64,000 nucleotides of DNA. Source: Paralvinella palmiformis (Eukaryota; Annelida; Polychaeta; Terebellida; Alvinellidae). The stretch is taken from contig JAODUP010001318.1 in NCBI GenBank assembly GCA_025642065.1, forward strand, positions 1-64,000. Reading direction: 5' to 3'. The notes beneath the pieces are model-generated. The model made no database searches. It was given only the letters and a program-made list of their open reading frames with translations, and had not been told where the DNA came from. Position 1 is the stretch's first letter; each line of letters starts with the position of its first letter. The position numbers and the translations under genes were made by a program. Shown here one piece after another: positions 47,656 to 58,145 of this stretch.

Positions 47656-47725
<70 letters not shown>
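47475..47725. repeat. Large imperfect hairpin with (GT)n and (CA)n arms
   Basis: A (GT)n tract (47,483-47,509) and a (CA)n tract (47,655-47,682) flank a ~32-bp inverted repeat. Its 17-bp core CTGTATAATCAGGTAAT (47,533-47,549) is repeated perfectly in reverse complement at 47,628-47,644. The loop is about 78 bp and includes further AGGTAAT/ATTACCT copies. A (TA)n tract closes the right end. It looks like a fold-back element with no coding capacity. Confidence 0.8.
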
Positions 47726-47727
<2 letters not shown>

Positions 47728-47877
47728 AAGAATGGTGAGGTCATAATCATCATACAGATGGTAAGCTAATTAGTTTTTCCTACTGACTTCAGGAAAATTG
47801 GCAACGAGATATTCTAGCAACAACACACCCAATTTATTTTAAATATCTAGACATATACTGTATATCAGTGTGTGTAT

Positions 47878-47878
<1 letters not shown>

Positions 47879-47928
<50 letters not shown>

Positions 47929-47961
47929 CGCGCTCGTGTGTGTTGTGTGTGTGTGTGTGTT
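47879..47961. repeat. (TA)n(GT)n microsatellite
   Basis: Compound dinucleotide tract with a GCGCGCTC interruption. Confidence 0.9.
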
Positions 47962-48281
47962 GGCCGCGCGTTTGTGTTTAGTGTATTGGGAGGGACCTAC
48001 CGATGTTGCTATATTCGGATTATGACATGAGAGATTAAGATGACACCTACCTGTCTGTCCTGAAGAAACGCCTTAAAGTCACCATCCAAGTTTGGATTGT
48101 TGAAATACCAAAGCAATCGCAGCATGGGTTAGTTCTGCTAGCGATGGAGGTATTTAGATCATCATAACGATGTTTGTTGTTATCAATGACAACTAGACCG
48201 AAACATATATTGTTCCTGTCTGTAACGTTATGATCTACTTGTCCTCTGACTATGGTTGTATACTGTAAATAACTCCGTATG

Positions 48282-48389
48282 TGTAAATGTAGCTTTTTAT
48301 GACCATTTTTGTGTTCAAGGTAGGCTAAACAAGCCGAGCGACAACAAAGGTAATGAGGCGAAGTGAAAGATGAAACACCCCTCTTCTAA
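48282..48389 (-). mobile_element. tRNA-derived SINE, family A, copy 4 (3' part only)
   Basis: The minus strand carries only the 3' body (TTCATCTTTCACTTCGCCTC, CGGCTTGTTTAGCCTACCTT) without the tRNA head. It lies head-to-head with copy 5 and is flanked by ACTCCGTATG at 48,272-48,281 and 48,390-48,399. Confidence 0.85.
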
Positions 48390-48399
48390 ACTCCGTATG

Positions 48400-48593
48400 A
48401 GGCGCCTCCGCGGTCTAGCGGTAGCATGTTAGACCACAGATCAATGCCACCGTGTTCGAATCTCGGCGTGGACATATCTGAAGGTTGTTTCATCTTTGAG
48501 TTCGCTTCATTACATTAGGAGGTCGCTCGGCCCATTTAGCCTACCTTGCCATGATTAAAAAGTTGCCATGAAACATCACTCATCATCATCTAT
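48400..48593 (+). mobile_element. tRNA-derived SINE, family A, copy 5
   Basis: Complete plus-strand copy starting GGCGCCTCCGCGGTCTAGCG, with B box GTTCGAATCTCGG, body GAGGTCGCTCGGCCCATTTA and a CATCACTCATCATCATC tail. It is flanked by ACTCCGTATG at 48,390-48,399 and 48,594-48,603, the same 10-mer that borders copy 4. Confidence 0.92.
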
Positions 48594-48603
48594 ACTCCGT
48601 ATG

Positions 48604-49817
48604 CGAGTATTATATCCAACTCCACACCATGTTATATTTAATTATCGTTTTATCGACAAATAGCTCATCCTTTTTTATATCTAATAATCTATATACCATT
48701 TATTGAAAACAAAGATATTACCTTTAAAATAATCATCATCATCATCATCATCAACAACGAAAAACTTCGACCAGAAATCGATTCTGTCGACATTTATCAC
48801 TTCGAAGTCGATCAGCACGTCTCCTTCATAAACATTCCAAATCCGGAAATAAGATTCTTTATGAGGTTGACTGTGAACGTACTTATTAAAAGCAAAATGA
48901 GAGAAATCCTTGAATAGATCAACGAAGTCAGAATTTCAAAGATTCAAATTTGGCAGGACGAACTCTTGCGCCGATACAATACATTTCGCTCAGCATTAAT
49001 GATGCTGTTCTCCACCATCTGTGAGTTGCTTAATGACATATTTCAAACTTTGAAGTATGTAGAACTATTATTTCCGTAAATTAGATTTATGACAGGTTCA
49101 TGCCATAATATGTCTTTTATCTTATGGATATTAACCTTGTTTTTGGTGACAATAAAAAGATCACCTTCACTAATGAATCTATCCAAACGGTGACCCCTAG
49201 AATAATGTTGTGCTCCGCTAGAATTCATCTGACAAGAATATCTCAGTGTGGGATAATATCAGACTCTTTGTTCGATCCGGATTGAAATCGAGGGGTAGAC
49301 TCAATTCTGTGTCATTTTGACAACAGAAGAATATTATGTTTCTAATATTCGATAATTGGTTTAATGTCTCACAGTCATATGGACTTTATGTAACACATAA
49401 ATCAACTGACGCAGCGTGAACTCATTTTAACATTCATGGTCTGTTATCAAACTATATCACTATATTTTTGTTTACTATAAAACATGACCGAAACTTCCCA
49501 TATTGTTTCCATTTTTAAAATATAAATTCACAATCTATCAATAATACTTATCCAGAAGACAACGGTGTACTATTTACAATAGAATGATCTGGTTTTGGGG
49601 CTAAACGCTAAATTATTCACAGAACTTTATTCGGGCATCATTTATTTAAATGTCTGACAATGGTAGTATTGGGATATCTATTAATGCTTAGAGGTAGGAG
49701 CTTATAATCTGTATAAGTTCAAGAAAACACTATAAGCACATTAATTGTTACGGATATAATTTTACAAACACGGTTTTTGACAAAACATATATACAATGTA
49801 TACAAGCACATACAGGA

Positions 49818-49902
<85 letters not shown>

Positions 49903-50049
49903 AGCAAGCCCTACAGAAGAACAATTACAGCACAGTACACTTACCATAATGCTTATCGTTGAAAGTGCATACTTACATTGCTTAAACTCTGCATGAAGGA
50001 TTCATGGTTGAATTGATTATGCTTGATTTATCCGAAACCTCCTATATAT
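48604..50049. other. No gene seen; (CT)n(TA)n at 49,818-49,898
   Basis: AT-rich DNA with a (CAT)n run at 48,732-48,752 and a compound CT/TA microsatellite. The open frames over the latter are artefacts. Confidence 0.55.
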
Positions 50050-50415
50050 AAAATATTATGATGAAGAGCAAAATGCTGAAGCTGAACAAGGATAAGGCCG
50101 AATTCAGTGTGTTTTCATGTGAACAACATTTGAAGAAAACTAGTTGCTAATCTTTGTGTACAATTAAAAGTGATGGCATTTCATACTACATTAAGAGTTA
50201 ATTTAGAACAACTCAAACACTTCTAAAATTAGATAGCAATAAAAACAAATATGATCTATTTGACTTCACTACATTATGGATCTTGCGTTATTTTTACCAA
50301 ATGTAGTAATATACATTAGTACTGTGTGAACCAGTGCCCATCTGAAAATCATCCCGTTTTTAATGGTTTCTGCTAGTAAGGGCGATTTATTAACCATATA
50401 ATATTGCTATTAAAT
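50050..50415 (+). mobile_element. CR1-like LINE relic, C-terminal RT region plus 3' tail
   Basis: One plus-strand frame reads KMLKLNKDKAEFSVFSCEQH, the familiar segment following YADD in CR1/L2 reverse transcriptases. About 300 bp later TGCTAGTAAGGGCGATTTAT matches the 3' tail of the LINEs at 9.7 and 24.5 kb. The part between is deleted and stop-ridden. Confidence 0.65.
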
Positions 50416-51231
50416 ACTTCCTATTGTGACAACTATGATTTTGTATCAGCACAAAAAAAACTATTGTTGGACAAGAGTGGGTCTTCAGATGTCTAGTTCC
50501 CTGTTAACATTGGTTCTGTTGCAGGATGAGCTAGAATACTGAAGCATAATTGATAAATCCGTAAAATAAATATCTTGAGGATCTAAAGTCGAAGAATTAA
50601 ATTTCGGAACTTGAGATGTCAGTAATACAACCTGCATCATGATATTATTGTCAATCTCTTGAACAATTAGAGACGTTAAGTTTATTGTTTGCGTATGTAC
50701 AGTTGTAGGGATATATAATTTTTAGTGTTGTATACGAGATAGGGTGATGAATATTGACATTAAAATGACTAAAGTGATGGTTTTAACATTTTATTTTGAG
50801 ATGAATGAATCACGATTTCCGTATAGAGTTGGACTCCTGACATACTTAATACCATACTACATAATTAGCGTTTTTATGAAAATTAAAATCCTCTTTCATT
50901 GTCAAATGCTCCCAGGAATAAAACAATCCTTTGCGTCATTCATATTAAGTTCTGTTAGAAATTATTCATTAAACTAGTAACTCTTTAATTTTTTTTTTGA
51001 ACAAATATAAGATGAATGACAGCTAATTAAATTAGATATACAGCTAATGTAAAAGGTTAGTTTAATTAATATGAGTGTAAATTGCGTTGTTAAATTAATT
51101 TATAGGTCAAAGTTTGTATGTTTATTTTATTAAATATATGAAGAACTCACCATTGATTTAAATCTGTGATATTAATTCCTTTTAGTTTATCTTTGTGATA
51201 TTATTGTTATTTAATTTGTTTGGTTTGTTTA
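50416..51231. other. No gene seen
   Basis: AT-rich sequence without supported features. Confidence 0.55.
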
Positions 51232-51602
51232 ATCATCTACATTTATGTTATATGTTATTTAATCTGTGTTATATTTTATATCATCTATATTATATGTTAT
51301 GTCATCTGTATTATATATTATATCATCTGTATTATATATTATATCATCTATATTATATATTATATCGTCTGTATTATACATTATGTCATCTATATTATAT
51401 ATTATATCATCTATATTATATATTATATCATCTGTATTATATATTATGCCATCTCCATTATATGTGATATCATCTATATTATATGTTACCTCATCTATAT
51501 TATGTTATATCATTTATGTTATATGTTATATAATCTATGTTATATATTATATCATCTATATTATATATTATGTCATCTAAATTATATGTTATATCGTCTA
51601 TA
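51232..51602. repeat. ~21-bp AT-rich minisatellite
   Basis: Roughly 17 units of TCATCTATATTATATATTAT-type sequence. Because unit length is a multiple of three, all three plus frames stay open and give spurious proteins rich in Ile, Tyr and Leu. Confidence 0.95.
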
Positions 51603-51989
51603 CCCCGACCTTCTTCGCGCCACGTGGACGCGTTTAACGGTAACAAATTTAGACCATATGTTTGGAATGTAGAAGCTGGTAGGTTCTATAATTAATCCAT
51701 GCTATTATCAAATTATGAACATATTGCCTATTCGTAATTGCAAAAATGATAAAACATATAAGAGTTTAGTTCAAAGCTCTTATAATTTATCGATTGGAGA
51801 TTGGGCGTCTAATTGGCTGTTTGGTTGGATATAGACTTCTATCATTTTAGTCGCAGTTTACACTTTTCTAAATTTTAGATATTTCACCTTTCTTAGATCC
51901 TAAATTAAGAGAATACCTTACCAGTTATAATTTGCAATAATACAATAATGTACTAATAGTACTCATTTAATGGCTTATGTCAGTTGCCC
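51603..51989. other. No gene seen
   Basis: Unique-looking sequence. A small GC-rich patch at 51,600-51,640 (CTTCGCGCCACGTGGACGCG) contains a CACGTG E-box. Confidence 0.5.
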
Positions 51990-53055
51990 AATAAGCTGTC
52001 GAAGTGAGTTTTTTTCTTATTCCTGGAAATGACTTCAGACCAAACAAACGTTTTCTTCCTGTATCAATTGATATAATGAGCACTATAAAGCCCCCACTAA
52101 ACCCCCCCTCCCCAGGGATGGCCCAGGGCGGAGTCAATCTACTGTAACCACAGTGTAGAGGATACGAGAAATTGGAGACGAGAAATTGTGATACACGATT
52201 AGATTGCTGTGACTCAGACTATCACTTGTAATTCACTAGTGGCTATAATTATCCATGGAGAACCGGAAATGTGATCATTGTTAAATAATACAAAAATAAA
52301 CCATAGAAACGTAATAAAAATCCTTTTTTGAAAATGTCGTTAACAAATTTGGTCAAGGGTTATCTGTTACTTTAAAGGTTTCTGCATAAGTTTGTAATCA
52401 GAGGGAGCAGCGTTCAGGATCATTGTCTAATAATTAACATCTTGATAGAAGGTTCTATTTACAAATATCTAGTTATAATGGAAATAATGGACACATATAG
52501 GAATTTGAGTTTAAAATCGAATTTATGTCTTCATTGGGTGAATGAATTGTGTAAAGAAATTAAATTTATTACATATTGATCTTCGAAATATCGTGAAAAC
52601 GCTGAATGAAGTCAATATTTCATGTGATAGTTAGAATAAACAGCTTTTGATCTATTTTAGGACATTCCTTAGTATGAACTGTAAAAAGTAAGTTACTGGT
52701 AATGTATTATAGATTATGGAGATTAGCTCGTACAAAATTCAGCTAGAAGAGAGTTTCCTCATATAATATATATTTGATTCCGTTTAGCAATTGATTGATA
52801 CTTCATATTCCTGTTACGTTTCAGACAGCACATCAGTATCCAGATCGATGCAATATCCAGACCGAGATATATCAACACTGTGCATTTTTATGATGTATTC
52901 TTAACACGATATCTTATTGACAGAAGCTTTCTATTTTGTTCAGATTATTTGAATAGAGTTAGCATACAGTAAAAGAAGAATTGTCAGGACTACAGAATGT
53001 GAAATATCAGCAAATAGAAATATTATATATAAACTGATTGATTACAAATGAATAT
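51990..53055 (+). pseudogene. Beta-1,3-galactosyltransferase pseudogene, copy 2
   Basis: Colinear with the intact gene 3 kb downstream. 51,995-52,190 matches its promoter (TTCTTATT..TGGAA.TGACTTC, a TATAAAG at 52,084-52,090, and the CCACAGTG element). 52,405-52,640 matches codons from the GSDQDQG region through YRNLSLKS and HWVNEF to the sequence after DDD. 53,005-53,055 matches the C-terminus (IYKLI). The 5' coding part with the membrane anchor and most of the second half are deleted, and the frame is broken, including the DDD site. A (CCGT)n(CCAT)n tract follows, as a CATC tract follows the intact gene. Confidence 0.8.
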
Positions 53056-53106
53056 ATACAATCCATATGAATGATGATTATATTATTATATAATGTTCAT
53101 CCAACT

Positions 53107-53250
53107 GTCCGTCCGTCCGTCCGTCCGTCCGTCCGTCCGTCCGTCCGTCCGTCCGTCCGTCCGTCCTTCCATCCATCCATCCATCCATCCATCCATCCAC
53201 CAATCCATCCATCTATCTATCAATCCATCCACCCATATATTAATTCATCC
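53107..53250. repeat. (CCGT)n then (CCAT)n tetranucleotide tract
   Basis: About 60 bp CCGT followed by irregular CCAT/CTAT units. It is the expanded version of the short CATC tract seen 3' of the intact galactosyltransferase. Confidence 0.95.
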
Positions 53251-53780
53251 ATCCATGTGAGATCTTATGAGAATATAAATTATTTATATCATCATCTAGC
53301 TGATTATCTCGGAAATATATTTGTATAGTGCATAAACGTATAATGCATATACTTATAATGCACACGATGTCCTAATCTAGAATTCTATTTAAAACATATT
53401 TACAATTATAGACCATGCTGGTTTATGTTTGTTCATGACTAGTTCGTTTTACTTATGTTTAGCTTTCATCTCAATATATGATTAATAACTCCAGCATCAA
53501 AATTAGCCATAGTTCAATCTATGACGGTTTGTAATAATGTTATCTATTTATAACCCGTTAGTGCTCATTTAGATACAAATGTTTACTATCATCCTATAAC
53601 CATATATATTATTTAAGTTTTGACTGTCGTGTTTTGGGTATATCATAGAGCAGTGTATGTTAAGCCATTTCTCTGCAGCTGTCATAATTGATCCAAAATA
53701 TGTCAGGAACAGACTCAATGACGTATAACCTAAATTTGTCGGGAGCTGTCTTATGATAAATATTTATAATAAAATATGTT

Positions 53781-53905
53781 GGCCGTCTCCAAGGCCTAAT
53801 TGGTAGCGATATTGGCTAAAGTTCTCAGGCACTTGAGTTCAAAATCCGACTGGACTATGTCCGAAGGATGTTTTTAACCTTTGAAGATCACTTAACCCAT
53901 TTAAT
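53781..53905 (+). mobile_element. Degenerate tRNA-derived SINE-like element (family D)
   Basis: GGCCGTCTCCAAGGCCTAAT followed by TGGTAGCG resembles a tRNA 5' half with A box, and GAGTTCAAAATCC ~45 bp later a degenerate B box. The downstream AACCTTTGAAGATCACTTAA, then a poly-T-like tract, could be a short body and tail. Only one copy is seen here, so this is tentative. Confidence 0.45.
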
Positions 53906-55139
53906 TTAACTTTTTTTTATAAAAGCGACAATAGAACAGCAATATTTCTAAAAGACAATGGTTCCTGTCTATACACTTTATACTGTACACATAAAATATA
54001 AACAAACAAAACAGAATTGAGATGGATAAGTGATACATCGCATGCTCATATGTCCCCTTTATCAAGTAGTACCCCACAAGGGTCATGTTGTTGTTGTTAT
54101 TTTGTTTTCACGGTTGTCATCACTATTTTCAAAATGATTAACGACTACAAAAATCTTACACATATACATACGTTATATGCTATGTCTTCTTGACAACTAA
54201 TGGATAGTACCATAAAAATGTTGATTATTGATTAGATCTAAATGACATCATACTTATAAAATGAGTTACATATTGAAGATTCAGCCATCCGATTTAACAT
54301 ATCCGGCTTATACTTTTTGAAGAGGCTGCCTACGCTCAGTTACTGCTAAACGAAGCCAATATATATGCTGTTTTCCCAGCGTTAGATGTTTTCTCAGTGT
54401 TAGCAGTAAATTATTCATTCAGTGTCGACTTTGAACACTCAAACAGAGCTGTCATATGTCAACCTTGAACTTCGCCTATGTGGAAACAGCAAACATATTA
54501 GCAAGTAAAACAAGCCCGTTGGCAAATATTATTGGAGTAAAACGGAAGTTAGTATGATTAAGTAGGCATGCAACTAAGTATACTACTACCCAGTGATTGT
54601 TTGACACAGAAAGATACATGTTTAGCAACGAAAGTTATTAAATAGATGGATGACTTCGTGGTGAAGAGTTGATGTTGCTGACCTCTACACGGTCATATTA
54701 CTAACTTCTTCGGATCATGAAAAAAGAGGTTCTATTTGCTGACATATCATTCAAGTGAGTTGATAGATAGATAGAGGATACACTGCTAGGCCTCTATTAT
54801 TGGTAGAGATGGTTATAGACCTAAGATAATTTATATAAACACAACACTGATGAATACAGTATGACAAAGGAATATGGACACCGTGCTGTCTTGAGAGAAG
54901 ACATACACCCCCCCCCCGCGTGCGCGCGCACACACACACTCGGGGGCTGGGGGGATAAATGAAATTGTTACCCACATAAAATGTGTTAACTATTACGGTA
55001 AGCTTACTAAAAAATTAGAAATATCAACACTAATCTGTTTACTATTACACAAAGGACTAAAAATACATTATATTGACTAACAATATGATATACCAGGCTT
55101 AGCGTCAGGTATATTTGCCTAAAATCAGTATTTTATCAA
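53906..55139. other. No gene seen
   Basis: AT-rich DNA. A GC-rich simple tract (C run, then GTGCGCGCGC) occurs at 54,907-54,940. The interval separates galactosyltransferase copy 2 from the intact gene. Confidence 0.55.
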
Positions 55140-55368
55140 TAAAACGCCTTTGGAATAGTTTGAGTTAACATATTTACTTTATCCGTTCAAAACACACCTA
55201 CCCCGGAACAACTGTCCCATCGGATATTACATTATCACCTTCCCTGGCTTCTGTCTAACATGGATCAATTTCTCAACACATTATGGTAGTGAGATTCTTT
55301 CTTATTGGTGGAAGTGACTCCAGACTAAACACTAATTTCCTGTCTCTAGCAATCGATACAAGGAGCGC

Positions 55369-55394
55369 TATAAAACCCGGCTGACCATCAGTCT
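55369..55394 (+). promoter_or_regulatory. TATA box and initiator of the intact galactosyltransferase
   Basis: TATAAAA at 55,369-55,375 with an initiator-like TCAGTCT at 55,388-55,394. The TATA element and following blocks are kept in copy 2 (52,084). The exact start site is uncertain because TATA-to-Inr spacing is short. Confidence 0.55.
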
Positions 55395-55575
55395 GTTGTG
55401 ACTACAGTGGGGAAAAGGACAATTTGGTTGACGCTCTTTAGTTACTGTGGCTATCGAAAACAAACCTCTGATGTGTATACAGCTGTGATTAAAAAATCAA
55501 AACCACTATCGGTATCATATGCCATCATAAAGTTAAATATAACAGACGGAGTTTCTAACAATCCTGGAATATAGG

Positions 55576-55683
55576 GTAGGTGTCATGATATTTACTACAC
55601 GTGTTTACATTATAGTGTGTTATACTTCACTATCTGGACTTCATTAAAACATTGCTAACTATTTATATTTGTTTTCCTTCTAG
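55576..55683 (+). other. 5'-UTR intron of the galactosyltransferase
   Basis: Donor AGG/GTAGGT at 55,576 and acceptor ttgttttccttctag ending at 55,683 bound a 108-bp intron between TATA box and start codon. Both borders are recognisable in copy 1 (~1,000 and ~880, minus strand), supporting the intron and its duplication as genomic DNA. Confidence 0.6.
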
Positions 55684-55733
55684 ATCCGAGGCATATGTCA
55701 GTTGTCAATGTCGACCGATAAAATAAAGAAAAT

Positions 55734-56906
55734 ATGGCAGGAGTCACATTGCACATCCTGAAATATGTCTTCTTGTGCTTTGCTTGTTTATTATACTGTG
55801 CAGTATTTGTCTCGGTGTACCAGAAATCGGACGTAAATACATTAAACAGAGACCTGGATTTGCTTTCTGGTCAACTTATTGAAACCGCTAATATTCTGGA
55901 TAACACAGCAATCCAAAGAAGAAATATCACTCTACTCGGCTACAAAATTAATTATATCATAAAACCTGAAGATATCTGTTCATCAAAAGGTGACAACGAT
56001 AGTGTGTTATTGATGATTGTAGTTCATTCAGCTGTTGGTAATCGGGCACAACGAGATGCCATAAGAAACACTTGGTATAGGACCATTCATCATTTTACAG
56101 ATGTCAGGATTATTTTAATTTTCTTAGTTGGTAGTGATCAGGATCAGGGGCTAATGACCAACGTCGTTGCTGAAGGAACTGTTTACAGAGATCTAGTTGT
56201 ATTCGACATGATTGACACATACAGAAATTTGAGTTTAAAATCGTTGTTAGGTCTCCATTGGGTGAATGAATTCTGTGCCGAGACTAGATTTGTGCTAAAA
56301 GTTGATGATGATGTATATGTTAATCTTCGAACTATCATCATCAACCTCCTTTATACGGGATCTATTTCGGAGAATATATCTCAACCAGACATTAAGAGAA
56401 ATAATAGAATTAACACTTTATGCGAAAGTTTCGCAGAAATAAAATATAATCTTTCATTTGTAAAAGGACATGGCTTAGTTGGAGCTGTAAACAGGAAGTC
56501 ACGTGTAATGAGATATGGTCTGTGGGGCATAGAACACAAAGAACATCCCGAAGAGTTCTATCCAGATTACTGTTCTGGTAACATGTATCTACTGAATATA
56601 ACTGTTGTAGAGTTGTTGCTGAAGGCTTCGTATTTGTATCACGATTCATCCAGTGTACCTGTGAACGAGAACAATTCAGTATCATTATCACAACAAATGC
56701 GTTTTGTGCCTTTCGAAGATGTCTTTGTAACAGGATATCTTGCTCGGAACATAGGAGTAACATGCTATCATCACAGAGGCTTTCCGCATTGGTCAGATGG
56801 CGTAAATAAAGCTAATATTGTTAGGTTAGTAAAAGGACAGTTGCTGGCAATCCACAATGTATATTATTTGCAAATGTATCGAATATATAAACTGATTGGA
56901 GGTTGA
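55734..56906 (+). CDS. Beta-1,3-galactosyltransferase-like glycosyltransferase (GT31 family), intact
   Basis: A single 390-codon exon encoding a type II Golgi membrane enzyme of the GT31 family, which transfers galactose or N-acetylglucosamine in beta-1,3 linkage onto glycans. A short cytosolic start is followed by a membrane anchor at residues ~9-28. Family motifs are RDAIRNTWY (107-115), the metal-binding VLKVDDDVYV with DDD at 191-193, YPDYCSGNMYLL (276-287) and FEDVFVTG (328-335). Sequons at N64, N165, N214, N239, N288 and N313 fit a lumenal domain. An in-frame TAA at 55,719-55,721 and context AATATGG fix the start. Promoter, 5'-UTR intron and poly(A) signal are all in place. Broken copies lie at 1-880, 51,990-53,055 and 59,830-60,140. 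The precise donor sugar cannot be told from sequence. Confidence 0.93.
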   Translation: MAGVTLHILKYVFLCFACLLYCAVFVSVYQKSDVNTLNRDLDLLSGQLIETANILDNTAIQRRNITLLGYKINYIIKPEDICSSKGDNDSVLLMIVVHSAVGNRAQRDAIRNTWYRTIHHFTDVRIILIFLVGSDQDQGLMTNVVAEGTVYRDLVVFDMIDTYRNLSLKSLLGLHWVNEFCAETRFVLKVDDDVYVNLRTIIINLLYTGSISENISQPDIKRNNRINTLCESFAEIKYNLSFVKGHGLVGAVNRKSRVMRYGLWGIEHKEHPEEFYPDYCSGNMYLLNITVVELLLKASYLYHDSSSVPVNENNSVSLSQQMRFVPFEDVFVTGYLARNIGVTCYHHRGFPHWSDGVNKANIVRLVKGQLLAIHNVYYLQMYRIYKLIGG

Positions 56907-56953
56907 TAAATGGATACCCGAGAATGTTGTTATAACAATCTACGACTTATAAC

Positions 56954-56996
56954 AATAAACAATCCATCCACCCATTCCTCCATCCATCCACATTTT
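56954..56996 (+). terminator. Poly(A) signal and 3' CATC tract of the galactosyltransferase
   Basis: AATAAA at 56,954-56,959, 48 bp after the stop, followed immediately by an irregular CATC/CATT tract. Comparable tetranucleotide tracts follow copy 2 and copy 4. Confidence 0.65.
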
Positions 56997-57220
56997 TACC
57001 ATGTCTAAGCATTGCTTCTATCGATATGATATCACACGACATTTATATAATGTTCTACATAACAATACTATGGCAGGGAAAAGCTGTTTCAAGCTAAACA
57101 AAAACCAACTATCGAAAATATCTGGATATTATCTTGACAACAGCGTATATTAACTTTGCTATACATTAATATTATTTGATAACTAAACTATATCTGGTCT
57201 TGTGATATATATTTAATTTC

Positions 57221-57261
<41 letters not shown>

Positions 57262-57993
57262 TCGTAACAACCCTAGTATATACAAAGTTGTACAATTATT
57301 TTCAGCAGTAATAACAAAGTAGAAATACAGAAACAAGAGAGAAAAAGAACACCAACTGTACGTACTATATATAAAGTGTACTATATATCAACTGTACTAT
57401 ATATCAACTGTACTATATATCAACTGTACTATATATTAATTGTAATATATATATCAACTAAATATCGATCCATCGACATACTGGTTTATACACTAACTCA
57501 TACATCTGACATAATGTGTAGTTAGGTATTGTAAGATATGTATGTTATTCTTATTTTTTAAACGAAACTTTATCTTCCTCATCTAAGCCATTATAGCAAA
57601 TAATCGCTTGATTTAGATGACTGTGTAACTGTCGCATGGATAAGGTAAAATTAATACTAAAAGAAAGCTTTTAACAAAATTAAAACATAATTTAATAGCA
57701 TAGGCACAAATCAGAATAATTTCTGATTAATCCTGATAATAGCGATATGAAATGACTCAAACTAACAGCAATAAGTAAGTCTGAAGGCTGTGTTTCAATA
57801 TACAAATTTTATTTTAATGGTTGTAAAAAGAACGCTAAGAATTCATATAATGATAAATAAAAGAAACTATACAAAATGTTCGAAACTAAAGAAAAAAAAT
57901 AGATTCAAATAAATAGAGTATAGGTTTGGCGCATTATAATTTGATCACACCATTGACTTAAAGAAAACAAGACAGAACACGGCCGCCGATTTG
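56997..57993. other. No gene seen; (TA)n and a short minisatellite
   Basis: A (TA)n tract at 57,223-57,254 and four to five units of CTGTACTATATATCAA at 57,366-57,470. Otherwise AT-rich. Confidence 0.6.
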
Positions 57994-58139
57994 ATGGCAA
58001 ACAGGTCCCAATTTCCGGTCGAGGAAAAAGGAAACGCAGACTGCAAAATCTGGTTTATAAACATTGTGAATTATTATTGTGTCGACGGTTGTATAAGCCG
58101 TGGGAGTAAAAGTAATACAAACGGGATATCTTTTCATCG
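57994..58139 (+). CDS. THAP zinc-finger first exon (candidate)
   Basis: ATG at 57,994 opens 48 codons ending in YYCVDGCISRGSKSNTNGIS then FH, where a donor CG/GTAAAT lies at 58,140. C-x3-C with a following SRG..K....GISFH is the N-terminal half of a THAP DNA-binding domain (C-x2-4-C ... F-H-x-F-P). The remaining C-x2-H half would have to come from a downstream exon that I did not find. It could be exon 1 of a real THAP gene or a fragment of a P-type transposon like the candidate at 12.3 kb. Confidence 0.45.
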
Positions 58140-58145
58140 GTAAAT

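Noticed and set aside
51232..51602. Regular repeats at about 21 bp that could be mistaken for a CRISPR array
   Set aside because: There are no spacers; units are contiguous and AT-only, and the genome is eukaryotic.
51195..51672. Three long overlapping plus-strand frames
   Set aside because: Translation of the 21-bp minisatellite in all frames.
56410..56763. 117-codon minus-strand frame
   Set aside because: Antisense shadow of the intact galactosyltransferase.
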